A stretch of 64,000 bases of DNA from Chelydra serpentina (taxonomy: Eukaryota; Chordata; Testudines; Chelydridae). The DNA lies in contig JBAIAC010000270.1 in the NCBI GenBank assembly GCA_037349315.1, positions 250,501 to 314,500 on the forward strand. The letters run 5' to 3'. Shown piece by piece: positions 1 to 12,600 of the stretch. Position 1 is the stretch's first letter. Each line of letters opens with the position of its first letter. Made by a program: the position numbers and the translations under genes. The notes under the pieces were generated by a model that ran no database searches, had not been told where the DNA came from, and saw only the letters and a list, made by a program, of their open reading frames with translations.

Positions 1-47
1 TTGCTTAGGGAGGTTGTGGAATCTCCATCATTGGAGATGTCAAGGCT
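1..47 (+). repeat. CR1 LINE 3' fragment
   Basis: The first bases resemble the segment near the CR1 3' end that reads 'agggaggttgtggaatctcc', which recurs at about 660 and 15180. It is cut by the window edge and diverges after about 47 bases. The assignment rests only on similarity to the other copies here. Confidence 0.4.
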
Positions 48-525
48 AATTCCCCACTCTGGCACTTTGAGTGCAGAAGGTGGAAGCCCGCAAGGATTCT
101 AAAAATTAAAAATGGCCACTCCAGACTTATATTAAACTCACAAGGTTACAGCTTTTCTCTGACCTTGGAGTGGTAGACGCTGCCACCACCCAAGTGCAGA
201 ACCCCTTTGAGAGCCCAGGAAGGCACACCTGGGAATTCCTTCGTGTGGGGTACCCTCAGGCCCCTTCATCCTCCCTCTGGGGAAGAGCTGAGAAAGAAGG
301 GGGGGGGGAAGGAAATCAGCTGTTGCCACCAGCTAATTAAACATGCACAAACCTCTTCAGACACAAAAATTCAATTCCGTTCTTAAAAAAGGTAAATTTT
401 ATTTAAAAGAAAGAAAGAAAATACATCTGGGAACTCAAGCTATTACTAGATTTTAAAAGAGCTACTACAAGGATTAAGCACAAAGAATAGCTTTCTTGAG
501 GTTCAGTTTAAAGGTTACAAGCAAA
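48..525. other. unassigned non-coding stretch
   Basis: No exon-like ORF or recognisable repeat was found. A short G run lies near 300-309 and an A-rich/purine stretch near 385-420. Short open frames here lack family resemblance. Confidence 0.4.
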
Positions 526-826
526 TCTAGACTGGATCTAGACTGTTCTCAGTGGTAGAAGATGACAGAACAAGGAGCAATGGTCTCAAGTTGCAGAGGG
601 GGAGGTTTAGGTTGGATATTAGGAAAAACGTTTTCACTAGTAGGGTGGGGAAGAACTGGAATGGGTTACCTAGGGAGGTGATGGAATCTCCTTCCTTAGA
701 GGTTTTTAAGGTCAGGCTTGACAATGCCCTGGCTGGGATGATTTAGTTGGGGTTGGTCCTGCTTTGAGCAAGGGGTTGGATGAGATGACCTCCTGAGGTC
801 TCTTCCAACCCTGAGATTCTATGAAA
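526..826 (+). repeat. CR1 LINE 3' end
   Basis: The + strand encodes the C-terminal end of CR1 ORF2 (frame 552-746, with [20 protein letters not shown] and [10 protein letters not shown]), followed by the CR1 3' UTR ending '...ccctgagattctatgaaa'. It is a 5'-truncated, dead insertion. The same protein tail recurs at 15.1, 30.4 and 48.6 kb, which supports the family call. Confidence 0.9.
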
Positions 827-939
827 ACAAAAGCACCCGAGTTTAGCACAGAGGAATCCACAAGCCATAAAGAAACAAAAAGGATAAACCTAATTGCGTC
901 CTCCTAGACATTTCCTGATCTACTTACATATCGAGGGTT

Positions 940-1175
940 TTAATTGAGTAGTTTCTAGGTATGATACTGATGATTTTTTTATACTTGGCCCAAGCGTCTT
1001 ATAGCATAACTGCTGCCCTGTCCTCCTCTCCCCAGGAGAACAACAACAGACAGAGAAAAGGGGAGTCCTTTTTCAATTATAAAAGTTCTAGCCTTCCCAT
1101 TGGCTCTTTTGACCAGGTGCCCACTCACTTCCTTTTACCTTTGCATAGCAGTGGGACTTTTTAACCCTTTACAGA
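940..1175 (-). repeat. LTR fragment (same type as 14.4 kb)
   Basis: Read on the minus strand it begins 'gtaaagggttaa' and continues with an 'acctggtc..agccaatggg' block. The + strand unit at about 14380-14440 has the same order: 'ggggttaagcagttcaaataacc', 'cacctgaccagaaggaccaatggg'. I infer an LTR-type repeat; its full ends are not resolved. Confidence 0.5.
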
Positions 1176-1267
1176 TAGAGCAATTAGAGAACAGCTACTA
1201 AGGGATTTTATAGCTACTGGCTGACTGGGTGTCAATAAAAGGGAGCTCCCCACCTCCCCCTTCATTT

Positions 1268-1624
1268 ATCACAGGAGATTTTTAAGAGCAGGTTAGACAA
1301 ACGCCTTTCAGGAATGGTCTAGATCAGTGGTTCTCAAACTTTTGTACCCATGACCCCTTTCACATAAAAAGGCTCTGAGTGCGACCCCTCCTTATAAATT
1401 AAAAACACTTTTAATATGTTTAACACCATTATAAAGGCTGGAGGCAAAGCGGGGTTTGGGGTTGAGGCTGACAGCTTGTTACCCCCCATGTAAGAGCCTT
1501 GTGACCCCCTGAGGGGTCCCGACCCCCAGTTTGAGAACCCCTGGTCTGGATAATGCGTAGTCCTGCCAGGAGTGCAGGGGACTGGACTAGACGACCTCTC
1601 AAGGCCCTTCCACTGCTATGCTTC
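1268..1624 (+). repeat. CR1 LINE 3' fragment split by a hAT element
   Basis: The left part (1268-1324, 'ggagatttttaagagcaggtt...') and right part (1544-1624, '...gactggactagacgacctct') are the two halves of one CR1 3' end. The halves are separated by the hAT element at 1325-1543. The CR1 is therefore older than that insertion. Confidence 0.8.
1325..1543. mobile_element. hAT-type non-autonomous DNA transposon
   Basis: 219 bp. It begins CAGTGGTTCTCAAACTTTTG and ends AGTTTGAGAACCCCTG, so its ends are inverted copies of each other, as in Charlie-like hAT elements. The flanks GTCTAGAT and GTCTGGAT form an 8-bp target duplication with one mismatch. It lies inside a CR1 fragment and has no transposase ORF. 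Confidence 0.85.
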
Positions 1625-1629
1625 TTGAA

Positions 1630-2340
1630 TGATGGATGCCAGAACTGGAGGCAGTACTGCAGCAGTGGTTGCACCAGAGCCAAATACAGGGGTAGTGTAA
1701 CCCTGCTACTTTTACTCAATATTCCCATGTATCCCCCAAGGATCGCGTTCGCCCTTTCGTCACAGTGTGGCCGGGGGCTCATGTTCAGTCGATTAATCAT
1801 CAGGACCCAAGTCTTTTCCGGAGTCACTGCTTCCCAGGATAGAGTCTGCCATTCTGCAAATACGGTCTTCATTCTTTGTTCCTAGCTGGCTAAGGACATT
1901 TGGCCAGATTAAAACACATATTGTTTGCTTGTGCCCAGTTTACCAAGTGGTCCAGATTGCTCCATCAGTGTCCTCTCCTCTTCATTATTTACCTCTCCCT
2001 CAATGTTTGTGTCATCTGCCAACTTAACCAGGAATGATTTTGTTTTCTTCCAGGTCACTAATACGAATATTACATAGTTTAGGGCCAAGAACTGATCCCT
2101 GCAGTACCCCACTAGAAACATACCTGCTGGATGATAATTCCCTGTTAAGTTACATTTTGAGATCTGTCACTTTGCCAGTTTTTAATCCATTTAGTATGTG
2201 CCATGTTAATTTTGTATAATTCTATTTTTTCATCAGAATGTCCCGTGGCACCAGGTGACATGCCTTACAGAAGTCCCTTCCATAAACACTGTTGCCTTTT
2301 ATCAACACAGTTTGCGAGCCATTCTGCAAGCCTGTCACGC
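1630..2340 (-). repeat. CR1 LINE ORF2 remnant
   Basis: The minus strand carries decayed CR1 reverse-transcriptase C-terminal text, for example 'ANAILGGYMGILSKSSRVT' and 'LVQPLLQYCLQFWHPSFKKH', matching the better copies here that read '[14 protein letters not shown]'. Stops and frameshifts are frequent. The far part (about 1990-2340) corresponds to the more upstream RT region. Confidence 0.75.
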
Positions 2341-3720
2341 AGGGCCAGCTAGGTGTCACATCTGATCCACATGTGGCCTCTAGCCAAGCGGAGATCCTGA
2401 CACTGACCAACCCCTAATCTCGGGGTGGCCCATCCACCAAGCTGGACACAGGGCCTGATGCTGATGGACTACTCTGAGCCCTAGGAACAGGCTCTGACTG
2501 ACCAACCTCTCCTATCCCCATCAGAGATGTGGTCTGACACTGATGTCTTTTGCTCACTGCTAGAGCCAGACTCTCATGCGCTTCCAACCCCTTTCCCAGC
2601 ACTGTGCATTGTATTGATTCCTCCAGCCAGGTGCAGCTGGGAAGCCAGACATGGGGCTGGCAGAAGTAACACATTCATTAGTGTTTGGTTGGATTTTCCT
2701 GGCTTCCCTCCCACCCCCCATGGTGGCGGATGCTTGTATTTCCCCGGGGACATGCTCTCTGATCCATCTCCCGGGGGATGGGCCAGGAATAAAATTCAAT
2801 TCAGTGAGGTGTTATTGGAAAGAGAAGCTGTACAAGTGCTGCCAAAGTGTAAGAAAGAGCCAGACACCCACTTCGCCTGCTCTTGGTGAGCTGTGTGTGT
2901 AACTCCCAGGATGATGTCAGATACCATGTGTGGGGTGTAATCTCATGTCTAGTCATTGCCTTCTGTTCCTGACCTGGTGGCATGGGCTCCATGGCATGAA
3001 GCTCTCTGCTTATCTCCAGCACTCAGGGGCAGGCACAGATTTCATTATGAGATGTCTTTTATGGTTCTTAATCATCTGAAGGAATCTCGCTCTCATCTGT
3101 GGGATGTTGGATCGAAAGCACCTCAGTCTCTCCTTCATCACGTTGGCTACACAGTCACTCCTCTCTGGGTTAAGACTGCTTTGTACCTGATTTCTACCAC
3201 TAGTTTGTGGTCACTGATTCATCCCCAGGAGAGCTCCAGCGCCACCCCCGCAGCCCTGCATATCCCCCTGGGGGTGAAGAGATTCACGCTGTCACCAAAC
3301 ACCAGGGGTGTCCATGGAGGCACGACTACCGCAGAGTTCACCCCAGTCTTTGTAATGTGTCCTCGTTTTGCAAGTGGGGCATGACTCCAGAGAGGAGCCT
3401 GGGCTAGTTTGGACTGGGGATGGGATCACGCTGGCTTGCAGGGGTCACCTCACTGCAATTGTTCAGCTACAGGGTCAATGTTTCCTTCTTGCTTCACACA
3501 TACTTTGGCACCAGCAGCTCTTGGGGGAAGCTTGGCGGGTCCCTCTGTTATGATTTGCAATTTTCCCACTGAGCAGGGGTAGATCTAGGGGACAACTCTC
3601 CGACACCCAGCACAGACCCATCCTGGTTCTATTGGGGACAAACCCCCAATCTGTGGCCCTGTGCTGGGCTGTGGAACCTGGCTCTCTGTGAGGGGCCCAG
3701 GGCTCTGCCTTTGTTAGACT
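2341..3720. other. unassigned stretch upstream of H2B variant
   Basis: No repeat family or conserved coding segment could be named. Open frames of 80-140 codons exist (for example 2956-3384 +) but they lack domains, Kozak context or splice structure that I could support. Confidence 0.4.
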
Positions 3721-3946
3721 TTGGCAGTTTGCCAGGCCAATAACATTTCATTGAACCAAATTAGTTTCCTCTGAGTTCCTCTCTGGGCTGGTGGGGCTCT
3801 CACCCCAGAAAGAATTGCTGGCTGGATCCACTCCGGGGAGCTCCTCCCCTCCTTAGTGGTCTCACCTGTGGCAGGTGATACCCTCACTATATAGCCATCT
3901 GTAGTGGTTTGCAGCCTGGCTTGTGATGTCTGGAGTGGTATCAAGA
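3721..3946 (+). promoter_or_regulatory. putative H2B variant promoter
   Basis: Seen in order: an NFI-like palindrome TTGGC-N5-GCCAG (3721-3735), a CCAAT box (3737-3741), two opposed E-boxes CACCTG (3863-3868) and CAGGTG (3872-3877), and a TATATA element (3888-3893) about 54-59 bp upstream of the start codon. The spacing fits a TATA-driven start near 3915-3925. Function is inferred from motif order only. Confidence 0.5.
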
Positions 3947-4066
3947 ATGAGTGCAGAAGCTGGGAAGAAGCGAGGTCGAGCCCCTGCCTCTGGGGACAAG
4001 AAATCTAAGCGGAAGGTGAAGAGGAGGGAGACCTATTCAGTCTATATCTACAAAGTGCTGAAACAG
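3947..4066 (+). CDS. H2BK1: histone H2B variant (H2B.K-like), exon 1
   Basis: Encodes residues 1-40: a short basic N-terminal tail (MSAEAGKKRGRAP...) and then the start of the H2B histone fold (RRETYSVYIYKVLKQ). The start is ATG 3947; an in-frame ATG at 3926 would add MSGVVSR. I prefer 3947 because MSAE fits a histone-type tail and gives a 118-aa protein. The exon ends in phase 0 at donor CAG|gtgagt. The tail lacks the canonical H2B arrangement. The intron, the divergent tail and the position next to an IQCA1L-like gene point to the oocyte-associated H2B.K class; that subclass call is inference, while H2B identity is certain. Confidence 0.85.
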
Positions 4067-5589
<1,523 letters not shown>

Positions 5590-5647
5590 CCGCGAAGGCG
5601 GCGTAGGGTGTGGTGCTGAGGAGCCGATGACTGTTCCTACCCACCGG

Positions 5648-5653
5648 AATAAA
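5648..5653 (+). terminator. polyadenylation signal (AATAAA) of H2B variant
   Basis: AATAAA begins 59 bases after the stop codon, followed by a GT-rich stretch (tgtgtgtctgtgtc) near 5679-5693. I see no histone 3' stem-loop in the 3' UTR. The mRNA is therefore expected to be polyadenylated and replication-independent. Confidence 0.8.
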
Positions 5654-5739
5654 ACTTACAACCTCTACCGGGGAGCAGTGTGTGTCTGTGTCGGTTTAGT
5701 GTGACTCAGCCACTGACCGGGCCATCCCTGCACCAAGCT

Positions 5740-6157
5740 GGGCATGCCCTCCCGGCCCCGGCTGGCGGGGGGAGGCGCAGGCGGGTGGGGGCTGCAGGTC
5801 CATGGAGCCTGTGCTAAGCAGGACAAGGTCCCCTCTGTGACTCCACGACGGGGGTCCCGTCCGCGTGGGTGCGCCCTGCCCAGGCCTGGGCTACAGGGGA
5901 CTAGAGTAGCAGCCCCCCCACCGGGGCGTCCCCCGGGGCTGGGCTGTGCGGGGCCAGGGTGCTGTCTGCAGGGGCCGGGCCTGGGGCTCCCGGGAGCGGG
6001 GAATCTCCGCTCCCATGTGGCAGGGCAGCTAGCTCCACCATCTCCATGGGAACAGCCCCGGTCAATGGGGGGCGGGGCTTGGTCTCCAGGGTGATGGGAC
6101 AATCCCCCACATGGGGCAGCCCTGGGGGCAGAGCGGAGCGGAGCAGGGGTGGGCGCC
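5740..6157 (+). promoter_or_regulatory. GC-rich promoter of IQCA1L with RFX X-box candidate
   Basis: The segment is markedly richer in G, C and CpG than its surroundings and directly precedes the inferred start codon. At 6040-6053 the sequence ATCTCCATGGGAAC matches the ciliary X-box consensus (GTHNYYATRRNAAC) at 13 of 14 positions and lies about 105 bp upstream of the ATG. Promoters of motile-cilium genes commonly carry such RFX sites at this distance. No TATA box is evident. The role is inferred. Confidence 0.55.
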
Positions 6158-6168
6158 ATGTCCAGCCG
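6158..6168 (+). CDS. IQCA1L: IQCA1L exon 1 (start codon)
   Basis: ATG TCC AGC CG with a good context (ggcgccATGt), then donor gtgagg at 6169. Joined to exon 2, it reads MSSRTYTRMW. Exon 2 has an open phase of 2, which this mini-exon fills exactly. The start is inferred, but the phase, Kozak context and GC-rich location agree. Confidence 0.75.
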
Positions 6169-6254
6169 GTGAGGCCCGGCGTAGGGGGCTGGGGAAAAGC
6201 CTCGTCTGCCCCTTGGTGGGAGAGGCTCCAGGCGTGGAGTGGTGGGGGGCAGTT

Positions 6255-6505
6255 AGGGGGCAGGAGGGGAGTCAGTGCAGCATGTGGGGTGTGGGCACCA
6301 GGACAATGTGGGGTGTGTCAGCCTGTGGGGGTCAGTGGGGCGTGGGCACTGGGGGGTCTGAGGGGCAGAGGGGTATGGTGGGGCAGTTGTGGATCTAGGA
6401 GGGTCTGTCCCAGTGTCCACACCCTGCACTATGTGGGGTGTGTCAGCCTGTGGGGTGTGGACACTGGGGTGTCTGAGGGGTATGGGGGGATCAGTACCGC
6501 ATGAG
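6255..6505 (+). repeat. degenerate G-rich tandem duplication in intron 1
   Basis: Two imperfect copies share 'tgtggggtgtgtcagcctgtgggg' and 'gggtctgaggggcagaggggtatgg'-like blocks about 130 bp apart (near 6308 and 6430). Copy number is low. No coding value is seen. Confidence 0.5.
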
Positions 6506-6811
6506 ACATGGGTGATGGGGTGGAGGTTTGGTGAAGGACAGAAAGAGGATGTCTGACTTGGTCGGTTGCCGGACTGTGGACTGCTGGAGGGGCAGCGGGC
6601 TCTCTGGTTGCCGTTGGGGGTGGGGGGCTGGTAATGCCCATCCATACACTGGGGTCATGTCTGTCACTGAAGCTGTGAATTACACCTGGGGCAGTTATGT
6701 GCAGTCCCTGTGCAAACAGCCCTTGGGCCCCGGTGTTGGGGGCTGGCTGCCAGAGAGCAGGGGGCTCCTCTCCAGCCCCCTGGCCCTGAGGAGATGTCCT
6801 GCTCTCTCTAG

Positions 6812-7139
6812 CACCTACACAAGGATGTGGCTCGAGTCCCAGGCTGCCCTAAAGGAGCTGCTGGCCCAGGAGCTGCCGTCTCAGCCCCCGCAGCCTGAGA
6901 AGGACCAGAGGCTGTTCTTCCACATGCTGGCCACCCTGTTCCTGCGCTACACGCAGATCCTGCGCTGCCTGGAGACCTGCTACGACCAGATTGTGCATCC
7001 GCAGAAGCGCCGGGTGCTGCAGCACGTGCTCGAGGGGGTGATGGGCCGGGTGCTGGAGCTCAAGAATGAGATGGTGGAGACTGAGCTCTCCGAGTATCAC
7101 TACATGGACGACGTGCTGCAGGACCTCAAGCTCACCCCA
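6812..7139 (+). CDS. IQCA1L: IQCA1L exon 2
   Basis: Residues 4-113, helix-rich N-terminal region starting RTYTRMWLESQAALKELL and including FFHMLATLFLRYTQILRCLE and a YHYMDDVLQDLKLTP end. Acceptor is ctctctag, donor CCA|gtgaga, phase 0. This is the typical N-terminal module of IQCA1/DRC11 proteins, without a known enzymatic motif. An upstream in-frame ATG at 6660 lies in the intron and is not needed. Confidence 0.9.
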
Positions 7140-8320
7140 GTGAGAGGGGCCTGGGATGAAGGGGGGCAGGGCCCTTGGGATGCAGCATCTTGGTGTAAGA
7201 TGTGCCGTGAGCTGGCCTTGGGATGGGGGATGCTGTGTCATGGGGTGGGAATGGGGCAGGGTGAAGGTGTGCTGTCTAGGGCGGGGCCCAGTGTTGTTGG
7301 GGGGCACTGTACTGGTGTGGAATGGTAGTGGTAACGTTGGTTGGGTGCAGGATGAGGAGGCAAAGGTGCAGTGTTGGAGCACTGAGCTAGCTCTGGGTGA
7401 GGGAGGGGCAGTGTCATGGGGGTGGACTCTACTGGCCCAGGGTGGGCAGTGTTGGTGGGGTGCTCTGTACTGGTGCTGTGTGGGAGTGGCACACTGCTGT
7501 TGTGGGATTGCAGTGTCATTGGGGTGTGGTGTTCAGCTCTGCAACATGCTCCCTCCCCCCACGAAGAGGAAGTCTTGTAGGGCAGATACTGACCCCAGTG
7601 CAGTGTCTGGCTGGGGACATTGCCACGTCAGCCCGAGCCACCACTGTTGGAAGCAAAGAATGTGACGAGAAGATGTTTCGATTGCTAATACTGTATCCCA
7701 GTCCTAGGAGTCTGGATAACATGCAAGAGGAAATGGAATTTCTCACTGATGAGAAGAAATGTTATAATTCATGTGTGTGAGCTGCATGTGTGCTCTCTCC
7801 CTGGACACTCTCTTCACAAGTGACAGGCAATCTGCCAGAATGGAAATCCTGGGGTGACCTCCCTTTTAGTCTAGGTCACCCCCTGTTTCCACCACCCTGT
7901 TATGGTTACAGGGTGAGCAGTGTCTTGGACCTCCTCTGGAATATCTGAGTGTGCCGCTCAGGTGACTGGTTCTGCTCCCTCCCTCTGTCTCTGGGAGTGG
8001 GGGAGCCTGCAGTTCTACCTCTCAGATTGGATCCTGGTGTCACAGCCCCCTTCTTTCCAAACATGTTGTCATGATCAGCCCAGCTGCAGTTGGTATATGC
8101 AAGACAGTCCTCTCAGTGCCTGTGACCTGCTGCTGTTTAAAGTGACTCAACAGCTTCCAGACAGATGCATTTTGCCCATTCTCCCAAAGATGCACAGCAA
8201 GCAGAGGAATGGGTAAACCACCGGAGGTCCACACGATCCAGGGTGTAGCGTTGGAGCAGTCTGGAGAGTGACTCATGCTCCTGAAATCAGGATGCAATGG
8301 TGCTCCGGCACATCACCTGA
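7140..8320. other. start of intron 2, unassigned
   Basis: G-rich simple sequence with many 'gtgttgg' and 'tgggg' runs to about 7560, then unassigned DNA. A short open frame at 7673-7780 has no recognisable domain. No exon of the gene family is seen. Confidence 0.4.
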
Positions 8321-8324
8321 CACA

Positions 8325-8645
8325 TGGGGTCACAGCACCACTCAAATTTGGCCCATCTGTCCCTCCGTCATGAGGATGGAGGGGTGGCTGAGCCAAATGT
8401 GAGTGGAGTTGCAACCAGGTGTGGGAGGTTGCAACACTGCTCAGGTTTGGCCCAGTGGCTCCTGTCTGACATTTGGGGGTGGGGACAGGGGTCCAAATGT
8501 GAGTGAGTGGCGTTGCAGCCAGGCTTGTTGGATTCCAGTGCCACACAGGTTTGGCCCTCCATCATGATGGAGGAGCAGCTACCTGAGCCACACGTGAGTG
8601 GTGCTGCACTCCTGTGTCCAGGTCATGACGCTACTTTTCTCTTCA
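8325..8645 (+). repeat. degenerate tandem repeat, about 100-bp unit, three copies
   Basis: The block 'ctcaaatttggccc', 'ctcaggtttggccc', 'cacaggtttggccc' recurs near 8341, 8441 and 8545, each followed by a 'gtgagtgg.gttgcagccagg' block. The spacing is about 100 bp with strong divergence between copies. Confidence 0.6.
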
Positions 8646-9460
8646 GTGTGGCCCACATCGTACAGCTGGCGATGGGCGATGGGCGCGAGCGGAGCTGCTG
8701 GTCAGCCAGAGTCAGGAGGAGCCGCTCTGGCTCGGGAGCAGAGCACTCCACCACGGGGGTGGGCAGTGAGTGGCTAGCAATGTCCCATGGGTGGTGGGCG
8801 AGGGGCTGGGAGTGAGTTGTGGGGGCTATAGGGTGAGTGGGGAATGTTAAGGGACTGCAGGGTGGGGGTGCTATAGGGAAAATGGTGTTTTGGAGTGCTG
8901 GAGTTGGGAGCTGTGGACAGGGGGCTGAAATGTTGGGGGGGCGCTGGGGTGTGCATCAGGGCTGATGAGATGGGGTGGAGGGTTGCTGAGGTATGTGTGG
9001 GGTGAGCAGGGCATTTGGGGGTCTGTGGATGGGCTGGGGTATGTGTGAGAGGGGTTCTTTGCTGAGCAGTCCCTGTTCAGCACAGGAGCAGAGCAGGGGT
9101 TTCTCCTGGGAGCCAATGGGGTCTGTCGTTCTGTGTTGCTAGATGCACTGTTTGAGAGGGACAGTGTCTATGAAACAAAGCAGCTTAAGAGCTCAGACTC
9201 GCTCGCCTATTGTCAGATGGCCACAAACCTACTTGTTGTAAATTGTAGTTGCTGCTGTATGTTTATCTTAAAGATTTCAAAGTTATCTAGACTGCAGTGC
9301 TGGCATTTCTTCTTGCCAGGTGTTAACAGTGGATCTTTCTCCAAGTTACAGTATCTTTGCTGCTTTTGGGAAAGCTTAGATAACAGATTCCTTCGTTTTC
9401 TGTGATTAACTTGACAGTAAATCAAATGCAAAGTCCATCACTTAATTATGATGCATGGAA
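8646..9460. other. unassigned intron 2 DNA
   Basis: G-rich 'gggtg' simple sequence (about 8750-9060), then ordinary AT-richer DNA. No gene or named repeat is recognised. Confidence 0.35.
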
Positions 9461-9464
9461 AGGT

Positions 9465-10072
9465 TGATATTATCAATGCCATCAAGGATATACTGGCATT
9501 CGAAAAAGTTCAGAGAAGGGCAACTAAAATGATTAGGGGTCTGGAACGGGTCCCATATGAGGAGAGATTAAAGAGGTTAGGACTTTTTAGCTTGGAAAAG
9601 AGGAGACTAAGGGGGGATATGATAGAGGTATATAAAATTGAGTGGTGTGGAGGAAGTGAATAAGTAAAAGCTATTTACTTGTTCTCATAATAAAAGAACT
9701 AGGGGCCACCCAATGAAATTAGTGGGCAGCAGGTTTAAAACAAATAAAAGGAAGTTCTTCACACAGCGCACAGTCAACCTGTGGAACTCCTTGCCTGAGG
9801 AGGCTGTGAAGGCTAGGACTATAACAGGGTTTAAAAGAGAACTGGATAAATTCATGGAGATGAAGTCCATGAATGGCTATTAACCAGAATGGGTAAGGAA
9901 TGGTGTCCTTAGCCTCTGTTTGTCAGAGGCAGGAGAGAGATCACTTGATCATTACCTGTTGGGTCCACTCACTCCGGGTCACCTGGCATTGGCCACTGTC
10001 GATGGACAGGATACTGGGCTGGATGGACCTTTGGTCTGACCCAGTACGGCCTTTCTTATGTTCTTATCTTTT
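9465..10072 (+). repeat. CR1 LINE 3' part
   Basis: The + strand encodes CR1 ORF2 end text ([24 protein letters not shown]) and later a matching tail, then the 3' UTR through 'ggacctttggtctgacccagtacgg' and the end 'ttcttatgttcttat'. A small internal deletion and a frameshift lie near 9640-9700. Confidence 0.9.
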
Positions 10073-10860
10073 CATCTTTGGCTGTGTCTTGCTACTTTGT
10101 TTTAAAGTTCAGCGTGCAGTTTGTTGATACCACATTAGTAATAAATACCCATAGTGTAAATCTTCATAATTACTGTTGTGCAGATTTTCAGTTAGATAAA
10201 ATTTTCTGTTAAAATGTATATTAGCTTTTGAATGAGTGTTTTATCTTATGGTGTTGCCACACATGAGAGTCTCAAATCTGTTGTACACATGACCGAATTA
10301 CCAACATGAGTCCCATCATTTCTGCAGGCCTCCTGCACTATAAAATGTTGCACTACATGACGGGTCTTACCTACAGCTCAGCACCTTTCTCAAAGATCCG
10401 GTGAGCCCAGCTGCTTCAGCCACATCCCTAAAGGCCCTGCCTTCCTTATACAGCCTTCTGACGGCTCTGCCTGTATCTCCTCCCGCAGTTTCTCTCAGAG
10501 CTGCTGGGCCCTGCTCACCCCTGAGGCAGGTTCTTTTCACTTTAGGCTCTAGCCTTGGAAAAATAGACCTGTTACCTACCTTCCTGTCCCCCAGCCAGGT
10601 TATTTTCCAGTAACCTGTTCACCTATTTTTCCTTTAAGGACCCTTGGCATTGTCACTGGCGATACATTATCTCTGTCATTGTTTCGTTTCCAGCTTTTTC
10701 CCCTTTACAGCTGCCTTTGATTCAACTCCATGCAATCACCCAGAATAATATCAGGCCCGTAGACTGAGTTACATATAATGTTCATACAAACAATACAGAT
10801 TTCTCTCTTCTCCATAGCATTACTGAAACCCGGTGGGACATGTCCCATGACTGGAATCTT
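10073..10860. other. unassigned stretch, possible LTR remnant
   Basis: A C/T-rich block near 10400-10640 ('ggccctgccttccttatacagcc...') resembles minus-strand LTR material in style, but no ends or target duplication were found. Confidence 0.3.
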
Positions 10861-10864
10861 AAAT

Positions 10865-11062
10865 TCAGGTGCGCAGACCACAGGGACTTGCTGGCCGCTG
10901 CTTCCTGCAGCTCCCATTGGCTGGGAACCGCAAACCGTGGCCACTAGGCGCTGTGGGGGGCCATGCCTGCGGATAGTCAATGTGGACAAAACGTCTCGCG
11001 GTCCGCCAGCAGATTACCCTGAGGGCTGTGTGCCGAAGTTTGCCGACCACTGTTGTAGACCA
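10865..11062 (+). mobile_element. hAT-like element fragment
   Basis: It holds a 'cagctcccattggctgggaacc' block and ends 'gtttgccgaccactg', close to the end 'ggttgccgacccctg' of the elements at 34.6 and 63.2 kb. The left terminus is missing or not recognised. Confidence 0.5.
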
Positions 11063-11439
11063 TCAAATGAAAATAGAGAAGAGGATGTGGATAAGCACCT
11101 TTCTGTAATGTGTGAAAAGAAAGTGTGGTGTTATGGGGTACTTTCATTTGGTGGCGGTCACATGGCCAGTAGTAAAACATAAGTAGAGTTTCTAAAAGTT
11201 ATAGATTATTTTCTAACCCAAAAGTTATTACAGCCAACACGAAGTAACTCTATCCATTATGCTGGCTAGAGATGAATTAATCACTGAACATGAAGCTGTT
11301 GGTTGCCTGGGGACCAGTGATTGTTGACCTGATTGCAAACAGAGGACAGTCCTTACCAATAATGTATATACTTGGTGTTTCAAAAGAATGAATTTCCAAT
11401 AAGAAAACTGAGTGAAACTGATTGCAAGAGACAAATTAA

Positions 11440-12600
11440 ACAGGAAAATTTGAATGAAAATTGGGAGCTCTTTAAGGAGAGTTTATTAGATAACCAAAAA
11501 GCCATGATTCCACAATCGGGGAAGAGGACAACTTATGGCTAAAAGCCCATCCTCTTTCAGTGGGGAAGTGAAGGCAGCAATTAGAAATAAGAAAGCAATA
11601 TAAAACCAATATAAAATGAGGAATATGTATAGCAATCAATATAAATTAGAAGTTGTGAAGTGTAAAAAATAATTGATAAGGGAAGCTAAAGACATCAGGG
11701 AAAAAATCTGAGTGGGGCAGGTCTAAAGACAATAAGAAGGACTTTTAAAAGTATATTAGGAACACATGAAATTCTAACAATGGTATAGGTCCATAATTAG
11801 ATGGTAATGGTAAAATTGTTAATGCAGAAAAAGCAGAAGTGTTCAATAAATATTCTGTATTACATCACCCTGCTTTTTTCCAATCACATGAGGATCATGA
11901 AATATTTTCTAGTCCATTAGTAACCAAGGAGAGTGTTAGACAGGATCTACTAGGGATAAACACTTTTAAATCAGCAGGCCTACATAACTTGATCGTAAGT
12001 GGATTATACACTGGCTAACTGATAGGTCTCAAAATGTAATTGTAAATATGGAATTGTCATCAAGCAGGTGTATTTTCAGTGGGTTCTACAGTGATCAATC
12101 TTGGCCCTATGCTATTTAATATTTGGATCAATTACCTAGATGAAAACAAACTCATCATGGATGAGATGACTCAAAAATTGGGGGAATGGTAAACGAGGAA
12201 GATGACAGGTCACTGACAGAGCAATCGAGATCACTTGGTAAACTGGGTGCAAACCAAGGATGTGTTTTTAATACTGCTAAATATATACATTTAGGAACAA
12301 AGAATGTAGGAAATACTTTCAGGATGGGGGGGCTATCTTGGAGGCAGTGACTCTGAAAAAGATTTTGGGGGGAGTGGTGGATAATCAGTTGAACATGAGT
12401 TATATTATCTCTGTATGGGTCACTAGTGTGACCACTGCTGGAATACTGTGTTCCATTCTGGTGTCCCCAGTCCAAGAAGGATGTTGATTAAATTGGGAAG
12501 GGTTCAGAGAAGAGCCACACGAATGCTTAAAGGATTAGAAAACCTGCCTTAGACTCAAACTGCTCAATCAGCATCTCTATTTAGCTTAACAAAGAGAATC
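11440..12600 (+). repeat. old CR1-like LINE, + strand
   Basis: Decayed reverse-transcriptase region: blocks such as 'cagtgggttctacagtgatcaatcttggccctatgctatttaat' correspond to the 'G(S/T)VLGP.LFNI' motif region. Later blocks match 'gttcagagaagagccac'. Stops are frequent, so no ORF remains. More diverged than the other CR1 copies. Confidence 0.65.

Noticed and set aside
6528..7328. 266-codon ORF covering exon 2
   Set aside because: Includes intron text on both sides. Mini-exon 1 at 6158 fits the phase and a Kozak site much better.
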